Below, in pieces: positions 45,640 to 55,347 of a DNA stretch of 64,000 nt. The notes beneath the pieces are model-generated. The model was not told where the DNA came from. It ran no database searches and saw only the letters and a program-made list of their open reading frames with translations. The stretch covers positions 1 through 64,000 of the forward strand of contig JAANDG010000450.1 of the NCBI GenBank assembly GCA_036852015.1. Reading direction: 5' to 3'. A program made the translations under genes and the position numbers. The first letter of the stretch is position 1. Each line of letters opens with the position of its first letter. The stretch comes from Pelodera strongyloides (taxonomy: Eukaryota; Nematoda; Chromadorea; Rhabditida; Rhabditidae).

Positions 45640-47263
45640 AAGTCGGTAAGGCATATGCAAAGTTAATCCATACAAGCATCTAAAAACGCTATGCATGCAC
45701 ATAACAAACGAATCACAAAAACGCGAGACGAGAAACAGTTGGCCGAAAACGTGGAAATCACCCTTCATTTTGACACCGTGATAGTGTATTTATCTCCAGT
45801 TTCGCAGGGCCGAAACAGGGCGAATCTGGCCCAAAAATCATTCAGCGCGGCTTTCACTTTCCATACATAAGCACAATTTGAAACTCGCTACAAAAATTGA
45901 AAATCAGGGACAAATTTGAATTTAATACAGATATTCGCATGCAAGCAGCTAATACGTGTACTAATTCAAATTTGTCCCTGATCTTCAATTTTTGTAGCGA
46001 GTTTCTCAATGAGTTTCTATATGGAAAGTGAAAGCCGCGCTGAATGATTTTTTGAGGGCATATGCAAAGTTAATCCATACAAGCATCTAAAAACGCTATG
46101 CATGCACATAACAAACGAATCACAAAGCACAACGCGAGACGAGAAACAGTTGGCCGAAAACGTGGAAATCACCCTTCATTTTGACACCGTGATAGTGTAT
46201 TTATCTCCAGTTTCGCAGGGCCGAAACAGGGCGAATCTGGCCCAAAAATCATTCAGCGCGGCTTTCACTTTCCATACATAAGCACAACACCGTGATAGTG
46301 CACAACACCGGGCAACGAAATGGAAGATGACTATTTCTGAATCCAAATGTCAGCGACTAGCTACCGGTAGTTCTATGGACTTTTCTCTCCGTTTAAACAA
46401 TGTGCCCATCCCAAAAGTTTCTGATTGTGTACGTGATCTCGGAGTCCTTTTTTCTCCCGATCTCAGCTTTAAACTCATATTAAACGTATAGTCTCAAATG
46501 CATCTCAAGTTTGTAATCGTGTCTTGCGTACTTTTGTCCATCCAAGTATTGATGTTTACCGTAAATCGTATATTTCGTTTTGTAGGCCTTTGTTAGAGTA
46601 TGCTACCATTGTTTGGTCTTTATATCAAGGCTGAAATTGATCTATTAGAAAAGGTTCAACGTCGTTTTACTAAACGTGCTTTGAGAAAGGTAGATTATGA
46701 TATGTACAATGATTTACCCTATTCCGATTGCTTTGAAATTTTTGGTCTCAATTCTCTTCAACACCGCAGTATTATGATTGATCTCGTTGAGTGTTTTAAA
46801 ATTGTTCGAGGTTTTCATTCACATCCAATGTTATACGGTATGTTCACAATGAATGGCAGGTCACGCAGAAATGGTAACTCCTTTGAGCTTCTTCAAGAGT
46901 CTATTCGGTCTAATCAGTCCTTATACTTTTTTAAGCCTAGGGTTACTCGTATGTGGAACTTGTTGCCTGACGAATTGGTAAAATTGAGCACTGTTGATGC
47001 CTTTAAAGAACGGATAGGTAAAATGGACCTGGTAGATTTGTATGAGAGGTCTATTAGAAACATTCGTTCATCGTAATTTCTGTTCGGTTTTGTTGTTGTT
47101 GTGTATTCGTGTTATGTTTATTGTTGAGTTGTTGTTTTGCTGTTTTTGTTGTTATTCTCCTTTTCTTTGTTTCTTTTTTCTCGACCCGCTTTGTTGTTGC
47201 CTTTTTTAACGCAATAAAGTATTTATATTTCGGCCCTGCGAAACTGGAGATAAATACACTATG
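45640..47263. repeat. Duplicated foldback region with captured LINE fragment
   Basis: A segment of about 230 bp (about 45650-45880) recurs at about 46060-46285 in the same orientation. Between them is a palindrome (CAAATTTGTCCCTGAT arms). Each copy contains TAGTGTATTTATCTCCAG; its inverted partner CTGGAGATAAATACACTA ends at 47262, so 46192-47263 reads as a MITE-like element that now contains the LINE fragment. No gene otherwise. Confidence 0.75.
46325..47076 (+). mobile_element. Non-LTR retrotransposon C-terminal fragment
   Basis: The open part (46600-47076, stop included) matches the C-terminal region of the LINE at 25464-27935: KVQRRFTKRALRKVDYD, NSLQHRSI, RSRRNGNSFELLQESI. Upstream, the same element continues in broken frames (VRDLGVLFSPDLSFK near 46425). 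The catalytic palm is absent. Confidence 0.9.
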
Positions 47264-47569
47264 AACATGGAATATATGAGGAAAGAGGTATTAATAGTGT
47301 GAGATCATATACGAGCAAAACAACTGATAAATCACAACGAACAATTACAATAACTTTCAAATAGCGATAACATCACAGCAAAACGAACAGAACAACAGAA
47401 AAAAATTCCGGCCACCAACACGGACTGCGCAAAAGACCACGTTCGTAGAAAGCGCTCAATAAAGTTTATGGCGCGAAATTTAAATGTTGTGCGCACATTG
47501 CGCACCAAGCTCTCGTTTTCTGATATTTCACATTCGGAAATAGGGGCTCTTTTGAATTCACAAAACAGG

Positions 47570-47641
47570 TCCTCGGTAGTATAGTGGTGAGTATCCGCGT
47601 CTGTCACATGCGAGACCCGGGTTCAATTCCCGGCCGGGGAG
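47570..47641 (+). tRNA. tRNA-Asp (anticodon GTC)
   Basis: 72-nt cloverleaf with a 7-bp acceptor stem (TCCTCGG with CCGGGGA), D arm TAGTATAGTGGTGAGTA, anticodon arm CGCGT-CTGTCAC-ATGCG with GTC, T arm CCGGG-TTCAATT-CCCGG and discriminator G. Boxes A and B are intact and a T4 run follows at 47645-47648. No intron. Confidence 0.97.
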
Positions 47642-49263
47642 AACATTTTGCGGTGCATTCAATTGTTTCGGCAAATGCTATGTACAGTAAGTGGTATAGT
47701 AATGGTGATCATATGTTCCAGTTTACCGTACTTGTTTATATTCCAGAATCCTTCGAAACACTGTTTTTTCTGCAAAAAAAAACAATGTGACGAGACCGTG
47801 ACACCTTGACGGGATTGTGACACAGTGATTTGCATACCGATGTGCGTTACGGAAATGCAAATTTCGTGTTCGGGTATAAAAAGAGTTTTGTAGCTCAATA
47901 TCGAAGCATGCATATGCAATTGTTTCCTATTATGTGAATTTCCTATGATACGTTTTAAGCTTTGTATATAAGTATGCGCATGCTAAACCAATCATATTTC
48001 CATGTAAGTCGCCTCAGGCGGCGTGAGCCGACTGGTGCATTGATGATTACGTTAATCAACGTAAGCTATCCGACCAATCAGTATTCAAACAATAATCAAT
48101 CAATAAGCCAAGAACAGAGTTTTTCCCCACGCACCCATGCCTATCTTACTAGATCCACATTCTGTCTGCCGTGCAAATTATTGTAAATAAAAACAATTCC
48201 TCCGATTTTGAGATGTGGCATTCAAGGAAATAGATAAGATAAAAAAAGTATTCTTCCCACACCTAAACACTAAGCGGTTACTTGGAGAACGAAACGTTAT
48301 TTAATGAACCTAAAAAGGATAGTATGTAAAGATCACCTGACAGACCTGAGGACCGAAAAAGGCTCAGGCCGAGGTAAAAATGAAGAATTCTTGGGTGAAA
48401 GGTCGTATAGGGCAATCAAAAGTATGAATGCATGAAAACCAAAAAAAGTGCTTGGCAAACGCGAAAAATGCGCGAACGATCTCCAATTCCGTTGACGCAC
48501 ACCTGTAGCCGTATGCACGAACAGCGGGAGCCTCCCATGTTGGGAGGATTTGTTTATGTGTGTCTCTGATTCTCCCACCTCCCACTGGGAGACTGAAAGC
48601 TTCCCGGCGCGTTCGTGTATACGCACACCTGTGGCTCCATAGCTTGAGCACGCACCAATTTTCGCGGTTGGACAGTCTAAGCACAATTTTACTGCATATT
48701 ATGGTTCTCCCGTGAAAATCGTCGTGGTCTTGGCCATGGCCGATATTGCAAGTTCCTTGTCAGATCAATCTGACCCAACCAGATGCAAATGTTAGATTTG
48801 TGCTAATTCAATGCTATCACTTTTCACAATGATATTCTCATTGCTGTGACAAGACTACAAATAGCCAACACGTCCTTATCATTTCTCAATACTCATTTCA
48901 AGGATGATTAACCCTCACAAGCACCGTGCTTTTTCTGAAGTCCTGGTTTTACGTCGAAAGTACAGGACTTGGACCGTGAATCACAAGGTGCTATCGCGGT
49001 GCTTTTTGTGGGCGTTTGGGTGTTTAGCACCGTCCCGTCCCGACCCTTTGATACAGTGCTAAGGCAATGACAATCCCGGGAGAAATGCATGTTATCTTAT
49101 CTGTTCATTTGTTGGGTTGGGCGGAGAGTGGATTCAGCAATGCTTATAAAGGAACCATGAAGTTGCAAGCATGAAGTACGGTTCGGCCTTTCCGTCTTCG
49201 ATGCGGCAAGCCCGCTCTACATTTCGCATTCGGTTAGAAGATGAGAATTTACCTTAGAAGCTC

Positions 49264-49275
49264 CCTCTCTCTCAC

Positions 49276-49324
<49 letters not shown>
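49264..49324. repeat. (CT)n microsatellite
   Basis: About 30 CT units with few interruptions, 160 bp upstream of the galectin start; possibly part of its promoter, but only by position. Confidence 0.9.
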
Positions 49325-49327
<3 letters not shown>

Positions 49328-49480
49328 GCCTTCTAAAACTTGCTTCTTTACTCTGTGAGCTGGACCAGTCCAACTAATTTGGGTTTTCATTTGTTTGGGT
49401 TACGTTTATGTTGGTATTGTTAGGATTGAGATTCCAGGTTTCGCGTTATCTCATCTTGAGGTGCATTACAAATCCATTTC

Positions 49481-49482
49481 AG
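49481..49482 (+). promoter_or_regulatory. Likely trans-splice acceptor, galectin
   Basis: AATCCATTTCAG precedes the chosen ATG by 5 nt. Confidence 0.5.
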
Positions 49483-49487
49483 TAATT

Positions 49488-51513
49488 ATGATTGGACACG
49501 GAGCCGGAGTCAGCTTTGCCACTGAGTTCTTCAACCCAGTGAGTCCTTTAAATACGAACATTATTCTAAACGACAAGGGAAACGCAACCATAAGTACGAC
49601 ATGTAGTGCCTAAGTGGATCAAGCTACCACGTCAAGTTCGGACGGTGTACCGTAAACGGAGTTCGTTCAGGCTTGAAATGAGTTCAGCTCCATGAAAGAC
49701 TGACTGGCACATGAATTGACTGTTGGTTATCTGAAACAACAACAAAGGAAACGAGAATAAGTTCTAATATTATGCCCACTTTCAGCCCACTCCCGTCACC
49801 GTCCCCGTTCACGGGTTCAACCCCGGACAGCGCCTTCGTGTTGTGCTGATCCCCACCGGAGAAGACCAGTTCGCCGTAAGTATTCTATTCCAGAATTATA
49901 GTCTTTGTACTTTGTAGTTTGCGTTCTGAATGATGTAGTTTGGTGGATGTTGTACGTTGTAGTTTAATATTGCTTTTTCAGATCAACCTCAGGACACCCA
50001 GCGACATCGCCTTCCACTTCAACGTGCGCTTCGGAGTAAGTTAATTTTGAATTGTGGAAACTGAGCGCGTCTCCGGCGGACTCCTGGCGCACCTACCGCT
50101 TCCCACCAGTGGGCGCCATAGGTGCGCGAACTGGAATTGTTCACTTCTTTTGCACACCACTGGCGAACCAAGAGCGATAAAACCCATGTTTGACAGAATG
50201 TATAAACAAAGCTTCTCGAGCACAGAAATATAATACGACAGACTACTTGTAAAATTCTGTTTGCACTGAGTGACGTTGCTTTACTGGCTTCATCGTACCT
50301 TTTGGTTTACGAGCTAATAGCAACTACCTCAAGAACTTGTCTTCTTTGTCCCTACGACTCGTTGGTCCAATAAACATTTATTATTATTATTATTATTTAC
50401 TCTGCATTCTTTTCAGGAGCACGCCGTCGTCCGTAACTCCACCCAAGGCGGAGGCTGGCAGCAGGAGGAGCGATGGCAGGGAGAGTTCCCCTTCCACCAC
50501 GGAAGAATCTACTCCATCGAGTTCGTCGCGCACCCAGGAAAGATTGAGGTACTGTATTTGAATTGTATTACAAACTACGAAAGACGTGGTACTGTACTCA
50601 AAAAGTATGCTAAAAAAAGTGTAGGCGCAAGTCTAGTGTAGGTTGGCGGGTTGTTTTTGAAGCGAATTACGTTACGCTTGCCAAAACTTCCAAGTTGTAG
50701 CAGTTTTCTGGAAAATTTTGACAAGCACCCGCGCTTGTAGTCTTGTTCTTTGTACGAAGCAGTGATAAAACGCCTTATCGTTGGAAAAGAAACTTCACAA
50801 ACGACTTCGATTCTTCAGAATGTAAACAAGTCTCGTTATCAGTCTCTTATCGGCTCTGATTCTCTTTGGAAGAAGGAGAGAGAGAGAGAATGAAAGAGAC
50901 AGAGAGAGAGAGAGAGAGAGTATTGTTAGAGGGCTATAAACATCCAGATCGAAACGAGGGCCATCGTAAATGAGTGGATTATAGCACTTGTCATGGTGTG
51001 AGCAAAACCTAACAATAAAAGTTGAGCGTTTACGGTCAGTACTAAATTTCATAGCCAAATGAAACTATTTGAAACCAAGGGCACAAATCCTGTGATAGTA
51101 CCATTCATCTACGTGCTCAATTATCAAGATGGAAGATCAATCTTGTGTAACGAGAGAAGGCACATGTTGTTGTAGTGAATAACTTAGCTCTGAGTGTCTA
51201 ATGACTAGTGTCACAGGCTCGATTCCCGCCCTGAGTAACACAAGCAGTGATGATTGGAAAACTGAATTTTAGGTTCAGGCCTAGGCTCAACAACAGGCTC
51301 AGTCACATGTTCAAACTCAGGATCATGCTCACGCCTATGATTGGGCTTAGGCTTAGGCTTAGGCTCAGGAATAGTCTATGATGTACTTTACTTCAGGTCT
51401 TCATCAACGGCCGTCACTTCTGCGAGTTCCCCGAGCGTCACTCCCACGGAGCCGTCTCCTCGATCGAGGTCGGCGCCGGAGTCCACGTCCACTCCATCCA
51501 CGTTGTCCAATAA
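49488..51513 (+). CDS. Galectin, single carbohydrate-recognition domain, 5 exons
   Basis: Beta-galactoside-binding lectin; galectins have no signal peptide and leave the cell by a non-classical route. Exons: 49488-49538, 49786-49875, 49982-50035, 50417-50548, 51397-51513; 147 aa; all junctions in phase 0. Seen: FNP-x-PV start strand, PGQRLRVVLIPTGEDQFAIN, and the whole sugar-binding set HFNVRF (His, Asn, Arg), VVRNS (Asn), GGGWQQEER (Trp, Glu, Arg), then YSIEFVAHPGKIEVFINGRH. The complete set means it should bind galactosides. Length fits a one-domain nematode galectin (LEC-8 to LEC-11 type); which one I cannot say. Codons lean to GTC, CTC and GAG, as in highly expressed genes. AATAAA at 51643-51648. 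Intron 4 has a telomere-type repeat. Confidence 0.93.
51344..51365. repeat. Interstitial telomere-type repeat (GGCTTA)3
   Basis: Three and a half units of GGCTTA (= TTAGGC), in the orientation opposite to 4896-4920, in intron 4 of the galectin gene. Confidence 0.88.
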
Positions 51514-51821
51514 ATCGATAATTTGGATTATCGATTGATTGTCAATTGTTTATTTCCAGTTTCACCTATTGAGTACTATTATGGATAGTGCAACGAAAAC
51601 AAAATATATTTCTAAACCGAACACTAGTAATTTATAAGTCAGAATAAAGTTTTTATCGGAGAGTTTCATTTTGTTGTTTTGAAGATTTGAAAGAAGTTTG
51701 GAGGTTTGAAGAAGGCGGAATGACAATATTTTCATCTAGTTCACGAAACAGTTACTTTTTGTTAGATGCGAATAAAAAGTGCAATGCCTTTCGACAACCC
51801 GATGCTTGTAGTGTAATGAGC

Positions 51822-52080
51822 TAAGGGCGCATTCGAGATGGACATTTTCCGGAAAAGAAAAGAAAAAAGTGGTTCGAGATGGAGACCGAGAAAAACAAAT
51901 AATACATACAAAATAGTTCTCGAATATGCAAATGTACCGTAATTGAAACTAAAATCAATCGATCAGTTGCATGTGTATGCGCGGCATTTGCATTCTTTTC
52001 TGGTGGTCCATCTCGAACCAAAAGTTTTCTTTTTCTTTTCCGGAAAAAGTAGGAAAATGTCCATCTGGAATGCGCCCTAA
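51822..52080. mobile_element. MITE family E
   Basis: Starts TAAGGGCGCATTCGAGATGG and ends CCATCTGGAATGCGCCCTAA; inner arms TTTTCCGGAAAAGAAAAG and complement. Confidence 0.9.
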
Positions 52081-52211
52081 GGGCGCGTTCGGGATTGACC
52101 GAAAAGAAAGAAAAGAAAGTCTCTGCTTGTCTGGTATCTCTCACACCAGCAGCATATTTCAGTTTTGAAACATTTCTTTTCTTTCTTTTCGCAATCCCGA
52201 ACGCGCCCTAA
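52078..52211. mobile_element. MITE family E, short variant
   Basis: Starts TAAGGGCGCGTTCGGGATTG and ends CAATCCCGAACGCGCCCTA. Its first three bases are the last three of the preceding element, so the two abut through a shared TAA. Confidence 0.9.
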
Positions 52212-52743
52212 GAGAAAGCAATTCTACACAGGACAGTATAACACACCGGAAGATGATGATTTATGCTAGATCGTGCATAGCTATAAAATAACCGTCAAGC
52301 GTGAGATACTTGACATTGATTTCCTTATTGCCATAGGAGCCCTTCTCACTTTTTTCTTGCGCTTTTGTCTTGCATGACTCTTTTTCTTGTTACTTCACTT
52401 GCCTTCGCTTTCTTTTGCGACAGACGGATAAAGAACTACGTTATTTAACCGAGAGCTTGTTGAATGAATAAAAAAAGGGGGGGGGGGATTTGCCGATGTT
52501 CTTGGTTTTTCCAGGGGCCCAAACCATCTGGCGACCGCTTGGAGACTTCACGGTGAGGCGTGGAAACTGCCGACCAAGTATAGAATAGTCACCAAATTAC
52601 TTGAGACTTAGTTAGAGTCTGATGACAGAATAACGAGTTCCGTCAAAAAAGATCGAGCTGCACTATGTAAATCAGTAATTCCGTTGTTTTTCTGTGCGAG
52701 CAAACTTGTCCGATCTAAGATTCCGTGATAATTGTAGCTGTTC

Positions 52744-52745
52744 AG
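52744..52745 (+). promoter_or_regulatory. Likely trans-splice acceptor, secreted paralog A
   Basis: GCTGTTCAG then G then ATG; paralog B has the same ATTCAG-G-ATG context at 55345-55346. Confidence 0.5.
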
Positions 52746-52746
52746 G

Positions 52747-54565
52747 ATGAACCAATGGTTATTATTTAGTGGAATTTTAATATCGTCAACTAATTTCTGC
52801 TTTGCTGGCGATCGGGTCTATGGATTTCTTCAGGTATGTGTGAATTCGTAGGGAAAAATAAGTTTATATGCTGTGAAACTTAACTTTTCCGGAGTCAGCG
52901 CGCATCACCAAATTATTCTAACAACAGTTTTTTGTTTCATGTTTCCTAGATTAGATTATTTTTTAACAATAAACGAATGATTTCCAGTTATACGAGCGTG
53001 CCTTTCGCCAGTCTCCCAACAATTATGCGCAAATGATAATGGACGAGAGTAGTTGTGCTAATTGTCAAACACTCACCAAACGGCTCGAATTTTTTGTGAG
53101 TAATATGGCGAGGGCATGCAGAGGACCTCTACCGGAGGCACCAGGTAAATAGTGATATTTTTGGACGTAATTGGACACACCAAGCTTGTGTGCGACGTCC
53201 GGGCCACTTACATTTAAGATAGCGAAGACGTAGCGGCCCTATAGTGCCGCCGAGCATACATATGACCTTCTTCTTCCAATTAGGGTGCCCATATCCCGCG
53301 CGAAGCGGGGTAAGCACGGACTTGACAAGTTGACACGACTCGTAGGATACCATGAAGATACGGTGCTCGGCGGCACTATAGCGCCGCTACGTCTTCGAGA
53401 TCTTAAATGCAAGCGGCGCGGACTCGCACACACACTTGGCTGTCGCGTGCCTGTCGACCTCGTATGCTTACGACGCTCAGTGATTTTCTTTGCACCCAGG
53501 AAGCGAAACAACACCTTGTACACCTCGCCGGCATCAAACCCCCGCCCTCTGGATTGATAGTCTGGTGCGCTACCCACTAGGCCATACGACCCACAAGGCA
53601 GAAATTTTTAGTAGACAAATAAAATACTTGCTACATATATCATAACCAGTCATCTGGAGATCATATAAAGCAAAGAAAGTTTCCGAAGGTACTTTGTGAC
53701 CTGAATCCATTCCTTGCTAGTTATATCTTATTCCTTCTATTCGATTCTGATAACGAAAGTAATTCAAACATTCCACTACTTCAGGCTCCATCGACGAGCC
53801 GCGTTTCTTAAATTTGACAATTGCCTTTTTTTACAGTTTCATCGTGAACCAAGCGCCGGTACTGGTGAGTATAACTTTATTATTTAGTACTTCGTATTCA
53901 CATTCCTTTGAGTAGATCGTTACGAATCATCGGACATATACAAATGGAACAGCTGATAGTCTGTCAAGCTCAAGGTAGAGGGGAGAACTAGTGTTTCTAT
54001 TTTTCAACACATCATTCCATAACACTCCTATTTTTAGTATTTTATACTATTTTCAGAATGAGTACGTCGATAACGCGTTAATGCAATGCGGACCCGACTA
54101 CAGCGTCCTTCCCGAATCATACTCATTTGGCTGGGCACAATTCCAAGAGTCTATGCAGTACGTTCAAGAAGTTTACGTTTAAAGGAAACGTACATTTTCT
54201 GTTACGACCGAAATTCACAATATCTGCAGTTCCATATATTATATGCAAATATCTGGGCCCGCGTATAATATGCAAAGGAAAGGAGTATGATTAGAATATC
54301 TAACACGACTCCACAATTCCTAGTAACGTACGTTTCATAAACCGCCTGGCATACCGCTTTATAGAGTCCCTCATACAGCGTTATTTTCAGTTGGTTCATC
54401 AAGCGCAATCCATACCGGAGCACCCGAATGGAGGAAAATATGCGTAAAATGGACGAAAGTATTGATAGGACAAGCCTTTCCTTTGAAAAGAGACGTGACA
54501 CGACAGTACCATTTCTGGAGATTATACAAGAAATGAACATGTACTTCGCCAACGCATCAATGTAG
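52747..54565 (+). CDS. Secreted/lumenal protein of unknown function, tandem paralog A, 5 exons
   Basis: Family not recognised. Exons: 52747-52833, 52988-53144, 53785-53864, 54057-54157, 54391-54565; 199 aa. Residues 1-20 form a signal peptide (hydrophobic core ending FCFAG), so the protein should enter the secretory pathway. The mature part has four cysteines (CANC at about 52, one in MARACRG, one in QCGPDYSVLPE), then FGWAQFQESM and a charged helical C-terminus with EENMRKMDESI and TVPFLEIIQEMNMYF. No membrane segment. Exon 2 could instead stop at a GTGAGT inside it, but differences from paralog B beyond that point are synonymous (CTA/TTA, GAG/GAA, AGA/CGA), so the longer exon is coding. AATAAA at 54575-54580. 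Intron 2 carries a large palindrome (about 53190-53420) and a tRNA-like piece. Confidence 0.82.
53190..53420. repeat. Palindrome in intron 2 of paralog A
   Basis: The word near 53230 (AGCGGC...TATAGTGCCGCCGAGCA) returns inverted near 53365 (TGCTCGGCGGCACTATAGCG), and GCGAAGACGTAGCGG returns as CCGCTACGTCTTCG. Paralog B has no such insert. Confidence 0.75.
53518..53594 (-). pseudogene. tRNA-like sequence
   Basis: Minus strand: TCGTATGGCCTAGTGGGTAGCGC (box A), a loop CTATCAA, and GGGGGTTTGATGCC (box B-like). The acceptor arm is poor. Confidence 0.4.
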
Positions 54566-55347
54566 TGAATTATGAATAAATACATTTGAATTTTATGGAG
54601 GGGTATTTAAAGTCATATAACAGCCGGTTTTGGAATCGTATGTGTAGGACAACTGCATTCCCATATGTTGAATGGAAACGAAAATACTTTAATAAAAAAA
54701 CGCACAACTATTTGCATGCATTACGTTACATGTGAATTTAAAAAAGAGGCTGTTATACCACACTAAGGAGAGCAACTCCATTGCTTGGTACCTAATACCC
54801 AATACCGGCCTTGATACCTAATAACAGAAATACAGAACAAGAATCCCCCATCCTACGAAGTACAAATGCCAACTCCTCCACGGTTTACAACTTGTAGTTA
54901 AATATACTAATGGAAACCGCAGTTTTGCAATATTCTTTTTTATTATTTTTTTATTTATTCTAGATCGTCCATGGATATAAAATAATCGTCAAGCGTGAGA
55001 TAATTTGACTATTTGACATCGATTTCCCTATTACCAGTGGAGATTTTCGTTCTTCCTTTTTTTTTGCTTCAAGTCATCCTTCATCCTTTTCTCACGGATG
55101 AAGCTGCATTTTTTTAAAGTTCCACTTGTCTTGCTTGATTTTATTGTCTTATCTGTCATATTGTAAATAATTATAATAATAATAATTTATATTTATTGAC
55201 ATATTATATAAAATATATAAGAGTGCATCATATAAAATGATGATAAGAGGTTAGCAAATTAGGCTACGTACAACAACGATATAATTGACCAGCACCACAA
55301 AAGGCCAAAGGAATTTGTCATTTATTGCGAGTGTAACTGGATTCAGG
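54566..55347. other. Spacer between paralogs A and B
   Basis: No gene. A degenerate family A remnant (about 54615-54765: CAGCCGGTTTTGGAATCGTA and GAGGCTGTTATACCAC) and AT-rich sequence. Confidence 0.5.

Larger units (their letters stand above)
47642..49487. other. Spacer upstream of the galectin gene
   Basis: No supportable exon. It contains a fragment of repeat family F (about 47955-48033), a palindrome at about 48505-48636 (CGTATGCACGAAC with GTTCGTGTATACG) and a (CT)n run at 49264-49324. The GC-moderate frames at 48333-48686 come from the palindrome. Confidence 0.55.
51514..52746. other. Spacer with two abutting family E MITEs
   Basis: Apart from the galectin 3' UTR and the MITE pair at 51822-52211, no feature is seen. 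Confidence 0.6.

Noticed and set aside
48333..48686. Two overlapping minus-strand frames of over 100 codons
   Set aside because: They run through the palindrome at 48505-48636; no start context, domain or splice signals.
51185..51240. Another tRNA-like sequence
   Set aside because: Only a box B-like CTCGATTCCCGCC is present; no D arm or cloverleaf.
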